64,000 bases of DNA from CAJCIY01 sp964245825 (GTDB lineage Bacteria; Actinomycetota; Actinomycetes; Mycobacteriales; CAJCIY01): assembly GCA_964245825.1 (NCBI GenBank), contig CAXTNT010000012.1, positions 16,230-80,229 on the forward strand, given 5' to 3'. Positions 55,057-64,000 of the stretch are shown here, in pieces (positions within the stretch are counted from its first letter, which is position 1; each line of letters opens with the position of its first letter). Made by a program: the position numbers and the translations under genes. The notes below the pieces were generated by a model. The model was not told the DNA's origin. It saw only the letters and a list, made by a program, of their open reading frames with translations, and searched no databases.

Positions 55057-56085
55057 GTGCCCGACGACGACCTGACCACCGACGAGACCTACGACCCGGG
55101 TGCCGAGCCCGGTGGAGAGTCCACCTACTCCACGCCGGTGCCGCCGTCGGCCACCGGCCTGGACGACCCCTCCGGGTTGGCCGTCGACGGCGACGTGAGC
55201 TGGCCGGAGACGCAGCAGGACGACCCCGACGACGGCCTGGTCGTCGAGGGGCCGCCGGCCGAGGAGCTCGCGATGGAGGTCGTCGACGCCGACACGGCCA
55301 TCTCCGCACGCCTCGGTGAGCAGGAGGATCAGGTGCCCGACTCGCTCACGGACGACCCGGACGCCGATGCGCTGGTTGCCGACGCCGACGCCGGTGGCGC
55401 CGAGCAGTTGTCCGCAGAGGTCGACGCCACCGTCGACGAGGCCCTCGTGGACGCCGACGAGGAGCTGGACCCGATCGAGGAGATGCGGGCGGTGCTCGCC
55501 GCGCAGCCCGGCGACTGGTACGTCCTGCACACCTACGCCGGCTACGAGAACCGGGTGCGCTCGAACATCGAGCAGCGCAAGGCCTCCCTCAACATGGAGG
55601 ACTACATCTACCAGGTCGAGGTGCCCCTCGAGACGGTGCTGGTCCTCAAGAACGGCAAGCGCCAGACCGTCGAGCAGAAGAAGTTCCCCGGCTACGTCTA
55701 CATCCGCATGGACCTCACGGACGAGTCCTGGTCGGTCGTGCGCAACACGCCGAACGTCACCGGCTTCGTGGGGATGACCAACCGGCCGAGCCCGCTGTCG
55801 CTCGCCGAGGTGGCCTCCGTGCTCGCCGAGCCCGCGGCCCCCAAGAAGACGGCCGCGGCGGGCGGGGGCGCGGCAGCGACCGCGGGCGGGGCGGGGTCGG
55901 CGCCGGTCACGCTCGTGGACTTCGTCCTGGGCGAGTCGGTGACCGTGATGGACGGTCCCTTCGCCTCTCTCCCCGCCACGATCACCGAGATCAACGCCGA
56001 AGGGCAGCGGTTGAAGGTGCTCGTCTCGATCTTCGGCCGCGAGACGCCGGTCGAGCTGAAGTTCGGCGACGTCGCCAAGATCTGA
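55057..56085 (+). CDS. nusG: Transcription antitermination factor NusG, extended
   Basis: This is a 342-residue protein. The NGN domain begins around residue 150 (GDWYVLHTYAGYENRVRSN) and continues through KKFPGYVYIRMDLTDESW and VRNTPNVTGFVG; the KOW domain is VTVMDGPFASLPATITEIN. The first 145 residues are highly acidic (Asp/Glu-rich) and probably disordered. Between NGN and KOW lies an Ala/Gly-rich insert of about 25 residues after APKKTAAAGGG. The E. coli protein is about 181 residues. Actinobacterial NusG proteins often have an acidic N-terminus, but this one is long. Confidence 0.95.
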   Translation: MPDDDLTTDETYDPGAEPGGESTYSTPVPPSATGLDDPSGLAVDGDVSWPETQQDDPDDGLVVEGPPAEELAMEVVDADTAISARLGEQEDQVPDSLTDDPDADALVADADAGGAEQLSAEVDATVDEALVDADEELDPIEEMRAVLAAQPGDWYVLHTYAGYENRVRSNIEQRKASLNMEDYIYQVEVPLETVLVLKNGKRQTVEQKKFPGYVYIRMDLTDESWSVVRNTPNVTGFVGMTNRPSPLSLAEVASVLAEPAAPKKTAAAGGGAAATAGGAGSAPVTLVDFVLGESVTVMDGPFASLPATITEINAEGQRLKVLVSIFGRETPVELKFGDVAKI

Positions 56086-56206
56086 CCCAGTCCCAGACCC
56101 AGTCCCCACCCGGGGGCCCGAACCAGTCCCCGACCCGATGCCGACCCGCCCACCTCGTGCGTACGCCACACTGAGCCGCACGCACTCACGTCACAGGAAG
56201 ACCGAC

Positions 56207-56644
56207 ATGCCTCCGAAGAAGAAGAAGAAGCTCACCGCCGTCATCAAGCTGCAGATCAACGCCGGCGCGGCCACCCCGGCGCCTCCGGTCGGGCCTGCGC
56301 TGGGACAACACGGCGTCAACATCATGGAGTTCTGCAAGGCCTACAACGCCGCCACCGAGTCGCAGCGCGGGTCCGTGGTGCCGGTCGAGATCAGCGTGTA
56401 CGAGGACCGCTCGTTCGACTTCGTCACCAAGACCCCGCCGGCCGCGCGGATGATCCTCAAGGCCGCCGGCCTCGAGAAGGGCAGCCCGACCCCGCACACC
56501 GTGTCTGCCGGCGCGATCAGTCGGGGCAAGGTGCGCGAGATCGCCGAGACGAAGATGAGCGACCTCAACGCCGTCGACCTCGACGCCGCTGAGAAGATCA
56601 TCGCCGGCACCGCCCGCTCGATGGGCGTCACCGTCACCGACTGA
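56207..56644 (+). CDS. rplK: 50S ribosomal protein L11
   Basis: This 145-residue protein has the normal L11 length: KKKKKLTAVIKLQINAGAAT, PPVGPALGQHGVNIMEFCKA and the C-terminal GTARSMGVTVTD. It binds 23S rRNA at the GTPase centre. GGAAG lies eight bases before ATG 56207. The 121-base gap after nusG contains imperfect repeats of CCAGTCCC but no gene. Confidence 0.97.
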   Translation: MPPKKKKKLTAVIKLQINAGAATPAPPVGPALGQHGVNIMEFCKAYNAATESQRGSVVPVEISVYEDRSFDFVTKTPPAARMILKAAGLEKGSPTPHTVSAGAISRGKVREIAETKMSDLNAVDLDAAEKIIAGTARSMGVTVTD

Positions 56645-56747
56645 CGGCGCCGGTACGACCAACGTGGGAGGGCCGTCCCGGCCCGTCACACCACACCGGC
56701 CTGCGGGCCGCCACCGCGCCCGTCGGGCGCCGCAGCAGGGAGAGATC

Positions 56748-57467
56748 ATGAAGCGCAGCAAGTCCTACCGCGCCGCGGCCGAGAAGATCAGCCCGGACAC
56801 CGTCTACAGCCCGCTCGAAGCCGTGCGGCTCGCGCAGCAGACGTCCACCACGTCCTACGACGCCACCGTCGAGGTCGCCATGCGCCTCGGCGTCGACCCG
56901 CGCAAGGCGGACCAGATGGTCCGCGGCACCGTCAGCCTGCCGCACGGCACCGGCAAGACCGTGCGCGTGATCGTCTTCGCGGCCGGGGACAAGGCCGCCG
57001 AGGCCGAGGCCGCGGGTGCCGACGCAGTGGGTGCCGACGACCTCATCGAGCGCGTCCAGGGTGGCTGGCTCGACTTCGACGCCGCCATCGCGACGCCCGA
57101 CCAGATGAGCAAGGTCGGGCGGATCGCCCGGGTGCTCGGACCGCGCGGCCTGATGCCCAACCCCAAGACCGGGACCGTGACCAACGACGTCGCCAAGGCG
57201 ATCACCGATATCAGGGGCGGGAAGATCAACTTCCGGGTGGACAAGCAGTCCAACCTGCACTTCGTGATCGGCAAGGTCAGCTTCAGCGACACCGCGCTGG
57301 TCGAGAACTACGCGGCCGCGGTCGACGAGATCGTCCGATCCAAGCCGTCCGCAGCCAAGGGCCGCTATCTGCGCAAGATCACCGTCGCCACCACCATGGG
57401 CCCCGGCATCCCCGTCGACCCCAACCGGTTGCGCGGGCTGACTGAGGACGAGAACGCGACGGTCTAG
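56748..57467 (+). CDS. rplA: 50S ribosomal protein L1
   Basis: This 239-residue protein has L1 family motifs such as VEVAMRLGVDPRKADQMVRG, GRIARVLGPRGLMPNPKTGT and KINFRVDKQSNLHF. L1 forms the ribosomal L1 stalk and can bind its own mRNA. AGGGAGAG lies six bases upstream of ATG 56748. The rplK-rplA gap of 103 bases is GC-rich and could hold an L1-binding leader, which I cannot define. Confidence 0.97.
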   Translation: MKRSKSYRAAAEKISPDTVYSPLEAVRLAQQTSTTSYDATVEVAMRLGVDPRKADQMVRGTVSLPHGTGKTVRVIVFAAGDKAAEAEAAGADAVGADDLIERVQGGWLDFDAAIATPDQMSKVGRIARVLGPRGLMPNPKTGTVTNDVAKAITDIRGGKINFRVDKQSNLHFVIGKVSFSDTALVENYAAAVDEIVRSKPSAAKGRYLRKITVATTMGPGIPVDPNRLRGLTEDENATV

Positions 57468-57509
57468 CCGCGAGGGCTGGTAGTCTCGGTCCCGAGAACG
57501 TCTGCACCA

Positions 57510-57690
57510 CCCACCACCCCAGACCGCCGGTCGTCCCCCTCGGGGGGCCGAAGGCCCGCTCGCCGGGCGTCCTGCGCAGGTGCCCTGGCTGGTCTGCGAT
57601 CGTGGCCCCGCCGCCATCGCAGCCACGCTCGAGCGCGTTGCGCCGGGCGTCGTGCGTCCCCGGTCCTCCGTGATACCGGCGCTCCGATGC
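57510..57690 (+). ncRNA. Candidate ribosomal protein L10 leader RNA
   Basis: The 236 bases between rplA and rplJ hold no gene. They contain blocks typical of the actinobacterial L10 leader: AGACCGCCGGTCG, GCCGAAGGCCCGC and GTCCTGCGCAGGTGCC, with several self-complementary arms. L10 with L12 usually binds this leader to repress rplJL. TAGTCT at 57481-57486 is a possible -10 box. Boundaries are approximate. Confidence 0.6.
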
Positions 57691-57703
57691 CTGAAGGAGC
57701 CCC

Positions 57704-58438
57704 GTGGCCAACGTCGCCAACGCCGAGAAGACCGCGGCGGTCGCCGAGATCACCGAGTCGTTCCGCGCCTCCTCGGCGGCGGTGCTCACCGAGTACCGCG
57801 GCCTGAGCGTCAGCGAGATCACCGAGCTGCGCCGCGCCTTGGGTGCCGGGACCCGCTATGCGGTCGTCAAGAACACCCTGACAAAGATCGCCGCGTCCGA
57901 GGCCGGGGTCGACGGCTTGGCCGAGATGCTCTCCGGACCCACGGCTATCGCGTTCGTCCAGGGCGACCCGGTCGAGGCGGCCAAGGGCCTGCGCGACTTC
58001 GCCCGCAACCACCCGTTGCTGGTGGTCAAGGGCGGCGTCCTGGACGGCCGACCGCTGAGCCCGAGCGACATCACCCGACTCGCCGACCTCGAGTCGCGCG
58101 AGGTGCTGCTGTCCAAGCTCGCCGGTGCGATGAAGGGCACGCTCTCGCAGGCCGTCGGCCTGTTCGCGGCTCCGCTGGCGCAGGTCGCCCGGCTCGTCGG
58201 GGCGCTGGAGGCGAAGGCCCAGGCCGACCCGTCGATCCTGGGCGGTGGCGCCGGTGCGCCCCCGGCCGCAGCGGAGTCACCTGGTCCGGCCGAGACCCCG
58301 ACCGCCGACGGGGCCTCCGACCGGGTGTCCGACCGGGTGTCCGACGAGGCCGGCGACGAGGCCCCCGGCCCGAGCGCGGTCGTGGCCGACCCGGAGGCGC
58401 CTCGACCCGAGCCGGGCGCCGACCAGCCGACCGACTGA
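57704..58438 (+). CDS. rplJ: 50S ribosomal protein L10, with C-terminal extension
   Basis: This is a 244-residue protein. The core is typical: ESFRASSAAVLTEYRGLSVS, GTRYAVVKNTLTKIAA, and the C-terminal helix with GAMKGTLSQAVGLFAAPLAQ that binds L12 dimers. After about residue 180 comes an extension of some 60 residues rich in Ala, Pro, Asp and Glu, with a repeated SDRVSDRVSDEA. Typical L10 ends near 170-180. AGGAG lies six to seven bases before GTG 57704. Confidence 0.95.
   Translation: MANVANAEKTAAVAEITESFRASSAAVLTEYRGLSVSEITELRRALGAGTRYAVVKNTLTKIAASEAGVDGLAEMLSGPTAIAFVQGDPVEAAKGLRDFARNHPLLVVKGGVLDGRPLSPSDITRLADLESREVLLSKLAGAMKGTLSQAVGLFAAPLAQVARLVGALEAKAQADPSILGGGAGAPPAAAESPGPAETPTADGASDRVSDRVSDEAGDEAPGPSAVVADPEAPRPEPGADQPTD
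58316..58339 (+). repeat. 12-base tandem repeat inside the rplJ extension
   Basis: TCCGACCGGGTG occurs twice in a row (58316-58327, 58328-58339), in frame, encoding SDRV twice. A third, diverged unit follows. It suggests the extension grew by slippage. Confidence 0.85.
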
Positions 58439-58443
58439 CTGAC

Positions 58444-58491
58444 CAGCACGTCACCCAGCACGTCACCCAGCACGTCACCCAGCACGACCAA
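58444..58491. repeat. 12-base tandem repeat between rplJ and rplL
   Basis: CAGCACGTCACC is repeated three times exactly (58444-58479), then in part (CAGCACGACC). It begins five bases after the rplJ stop. It does not code for the adjacent genes. Confidence 0.9.
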
Positions 58492-58539
58492 CAGCCACCC
58501 GACAGGGCAGCTCATCCCGTACGGAAGGAAACCAACACC

Positions 58540-58929
58540 ATGGCGAAGCTCAGCACCGACGAGCTGCTCGACGCGTTCAAGGAGATGACGCTGCTCGAGC
58601 TGTCCGAGTTCGTGAAGCAGTTCGAGGACGCCTTCGGCGTCACCGCGGCCGCACCGGTCGCCGTCGCAGCGCCCGCCGCCGGCGGCGGGGGCGCGGAGGC
58701 CGAGGAGGTGGCCGAGCAGGACGAGTTCGACGTCATCCTCGAGGCCGCCGGCGGCGGCAAGATCGGCGTCATCAAGGAAGTCCGTACCCTCACCAGTCTC
58801 GGACTGAAGGAGGCCAAGGACCTCGTCGATGCCGCCCCCAAGGCGGTGCTGGAGAAGGTCACCAAGGAGGCCGCGGAGAAGGCGAAGGCGGCCCTCGAGG
58901 GCGCCGGCGCCACGGTCAGCGTCAAGTAG
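58540..58929 (+). CDS. rplL: 50S ribosomal protein L7/L12
   Basis: This 129-residue protein has an N-terminal dimerisation domain (ELLDAFKEMTLLELSEFVKQ), an Ala/Gly hinge, and a C-terminal domain (KIGVIKEVRTLTSLGLKEAK, LVDAAPKAVLEKV) that recruits translation factors. Normal length. GGAAGGAA lies nine bases before the ATG. A strong terminator follows 12 bases after the stop. Confidence 0.98.
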   Translation: MAKLSTDELLDAFKEMTLLELSEFVKQFEDAFGVTAAAPVAVAAPAAGGGGAEAEEVAEQDEFDVILEAAGGGKIGVIKEVRTLTSLGLKEAKDLVDAAPKAVLEKVTKEAAEKAKAALEGAGATVSVK

Positions 58930-58941
58930 CTCGGCAACACC

Positions 58942-58974
58942 CGAACCCCGGTCGCCACTCGCGGCCGGGGTTCG
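58942..58974 (+). terminator. Terminator after rplL
   Basis: CGAACCCCGG (58942-58951) pairs exactly with CCGGGGTTCG (58965-58974), with an inner CGC/GCG extension. It starts 12 bases after the rplL stop. There is no T-run. Confidence 0.75.
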
Positions 58975-59120
58975 GCGCGTCCCGGCCCCCGCAGGCGGAA
59001 GACGCCCCAGTCCGCTCGGAGTAGCGTTTCCGCGCGCATCCCCTAGTGTGCATCCAGTCACACGCCGGTCCCCGGCGGCCGTGGCTCTCCGTGACGGGGC
59101 ACGAACCGGTGAGGTGTCGG

Positions 59121-60362
59121 ATGGGCGTCGAGATCCGTGTCGAGGGCCTGACGAAGCGGTTCGGCCGACAGACCATCTGGGAGGACGTGAGCCTCACCCT
59201 CCCGAGCGGCGAGATCTCGGTCCTGCTCGGACCCTCGGGCACCGGCAAGTCAGTGTTCCTCAAGTCGCTCATCGGCCTGCTGAAGCCCAACGCCGGGTCG
59301 ATCTTCATCGACGGCAAGGACATCACCCACATGAAGGAGGGTGACCTGTACGAGACCCGCAAGCTGTTCGGTGTCCTGTTCCAGGACGGGGCGCTGTTCG
59401 GATCCCAGACCCTGTTCGACAACATCGCCTTCCCGCTGCGCGAGCACACCAAGAAGCGCGAGGGCGAGATCAGGGACATCGTCATGCAGAAGATCGACAT
59501 GGTGGGCCTCGGCGGCGCCGAGACCAAACTCCCGGGCGAGATCTCCGGCGGCATGCGCAAGCGGGCCGGCCTGGCCCGCGCCCTGGTGCTCGACCCCCAG
59601 ATCATCCTGTGCGACGAGCCCGACTCGGGTCTCGACCCGGTCCGCACGGCGTTCCTGAACCAGTTGATCGTCGACCTCAACACCCAGATCGGGGCGACCT
59701 TCCTGATCGTCACCCACGACATCAACACCGCGCGGACCCTGCCCGACAACATCGGCCTGCTCTACCGCCGGCACCTGGCGATGTTCGGTCCCCGCCTGCA
59801 ACTGCTCACCAGCTCCGAGCCGGTGGTACGGCAGTTCCTGAACGGCCGTCGCGAGGGTCCGATCGGCATGGCCGAGGAGAAGGACGCCGCATCGCTCGAG
59901 GCCGAGGCGCAGGCGGGGGGCAAGGCGCCCGACCTCCCGCCGCTGCAGCCCCAGATCACCCCGTCCGACGGCAGCACGCGGCCCTCGCAGCGCGGGCCGA
60001 TGCTCGCCCACAGCGCGCCGGTGGACGACGTCCGCGAGGTCTTGTCGGACATCGCGGACGGGTCGTCCGACGGGGGTGACCTGTTCGAGCGCGATGACAG
60101 CGGCGAGATCATCGGCGCCGAGCGCATCCCGGGCATCGTCGCGGCCACCCGCGGTTCGGCGGAGCCTCCCGACAGCGGCCCGGTGCCGCGCGGCAACGTG
60201 CGCGCCAGCGGCACCGCAGCCGGCACCGCGGTCCTCGAACGCCCGCCGGTCGAGGTCGCGGACGAGGTCCCGCTCGAGGACCTCTACGTGGAGCCGACCC
60301 CGGGCGACGAGGGTCGCCCTCTGGTGTCCAGACGGGGTCGCCGCCCGCGCCCCGGTGGCTGA
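59121..60362 (+). CDS. Mkl/MlaF-type ABC transporter ATP-binding protein, extended C-terminus
   Basis: This is a 413-residue ATPase. Walker A GPSGTGKSVFLKSLIG, Q-loop VLFQDGALFGSQTLFDNIAF, the LSGG variant ISGGMRKRAGLARAL, Walker B IILCDEPDSGLDPVRT and the switch His in TFLIVTHDINTA are complete. These match Mkl of Mce lipid importers. The last 140 residues are acidic, Pro-rich and probably disordered. No mce or permease genes are near, so it must serve transporters encoded elsewhere. In related genomes the gene also sits between rplL and rpoB. GAGGTGTCGG precedes ATG 59121. Confidence 0.87.
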   Translation: MGVEIRVEGLTKRFGRQTIWEDVSLTLPSGEISVLLGPSGTGKSVFLKSLIGLLKPNAGSIFIDGKDITHMKEGDLYETRKLFGVLFQDGALFGSQTLFDNIAFPLREHTKKREGEIRDIVMQKIDMVGLGGAETKLPGEISGGMRKRAGLARALVLDPQIILCDEPDSGLDPVRTAFLNQLIVDLNTQIGATFLIVTHDINTARTLPDNIGLLYRRHLAMFGPRLQLLTSSEPVVRQFLNGRREGPIGMAEEKDAASLEAEAQAGGKAPDLPPLQPQITPSDGSTRPSQRGPMLAHSAPVDDVREVLSDIADGSSDGGDLFERDDSGEIIGAERIPGIVAATRGSAEPPDSGPVPRGNVRASGTAAGTAVLERPPVEVADEVPLEDLYVEPTPGDEGRPLVSRRGRRPRPGG

Positions 60363-60479
60363 CCTGCGCTCCACAGCGAGGGCCGGCATGGCTTGACGAC
60401 GCCAGCCGGAAGGGCTTTCCTGTCCCGCAGCGCGGACGCCTCGAGCGCCGCCACGCGCCGGCCCCCGTGTTCAGGCGCC

Positions 60480-60509
60480 TGGACAGCGGTGTAGCATACT
60501 AGCTACATT
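60480..60509 (+). promoter_or_regulatory. Putative rpoB promoter
   Basis: TGGACA (60480-60485) and TACATT (60504-60509) are separated by 18 bases, giving a leader of about 260 bases before rpoB. An AT-rich patch with TAGCATACTAGCTA overlaps it and stands out in this GC-rich region. The rest of the 412-base gap between the ATPase gene and rpoB has no gene I can support. Confidence 0.5.
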
Positions 60510-60774
60510 GCCTGTTTGCGCTGCACTCATCACACGGCCCCGAACTTCAGGACTCAGGTTCGGGTCCGTCGGCGTGCCGCTGCGCAGCGTGCAGTCTCCC
60601 GCCCACGCCAGATCGACACCTCTGCGCGCCTGCCGGCCGGCAGGCGCGCCCTCGCGCGCCCACCCAGCATCCAGCGCACCTCGCCCCCTCGTACCACCGA
60701 GTTCACGCCCGTAGCCCGGGCCGCGTCCGAGCCGCCCGCGCGGACGCCGCATGACCACCGCCGGAAGGACCACC

Positions 60775-64000
<3,226 letters not shown>

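Noticed and set aside
58444..58491. Possible CRISPR because of regular short repeats
   Set aside because: The 12-base units are contiguous with no spacers; it is a simple tandem repeat.
57856..59061. A 401-codon minus-strand frame over rplJ-rplL
   Set aside because: It is the shadow of two ribosomal protein genes.

Overview
The window is a stretch of a high-GC actinobacterial chromosome. The evidence is the strong G/C bias at third codon positions, many GTG starts, 1-4 base gene overlaps, TANNNT-type -10 boxes with leaderless starts, the futalosine route to menaquinone, and the order trpT-secE-nusG-rplK-rplA-rplJ-rplL-rpoB. I cannot fix the genus. There is no CRISPR array, rRNA gene, intact transposase or prophage.

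Layout. 1-5742 holds the tail of hemL, a histidine phosphatase, a convergent SGNH hydrolase, and a System II cytochrome c maturation operon (TlpA/ResA-like thioredoxin, ccdA, resB, ccsB). 5750-25343 holds scattered menaquinone genes: a UbiD-like decarboxylase, mqnP, a UbiX-like flavin prenyltransferase, mqnE, mqnA, mqnC, an aminodeoxyfutalosine deaminase, menG and a geranylgeranyl-reductase-like gene. They are interrupted by an icmF-marR module and by a variable islet (about 16105-18658) with a lower-GC frameshifted secreted-protein gene, a decayed IS256-family transposase and two PIN-domain toxins. 25492-41080 is a complete 14-gene nuoA-N operon for proton-pumping complex I, followed by a polyprenyl diphosphate synthase for the quinone side chain. 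So most of the menaquinone pathway (mqnB and mqnD are not in the window) and the enzyme that reduces menaquinone lie together.

42108-47684 holds a repeat-rich spacer, a Rossmann-fold gene, a 35-codon gene, korB and korA (2-oxoacid:ferredoxin oxidoreductase) and, divergent from korA, an unusual three-gene nuoB/nuoC/nuoI-like module with no catalytic large subunit or membrane arm. 47796-51687 holds HtpX, DedA, YajQ, tRNA-Tyr and a membrane-anchored sedolisin protease. 51760-64000 is the information-processing block: tRNA-Thr, tRNA-Met, rpmG, two MaoC/hot-dog dehydratase genes, an aminotransferase, tRNA-Trp, secE, nusG with a long acidic extension, rplK, rplA, a candidate L10 leader RNA, rplJ with a C-terminal extension, rplL, an Mkl-type ABC ATPase, and rpoB running off the end.

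The points I rate highest are the orphan nuoB/C/I-like module beside korAB; a dispersed palindromic repeat family (three copies); a shared leaderless promoter layout on menaquinone genes; two untracked small genes (9604-9717 and 43254-43361); and the toxin pair around a perfect 16-bp palindrome. All names rest on sequence reading and remembered family motifs; no database search was run.
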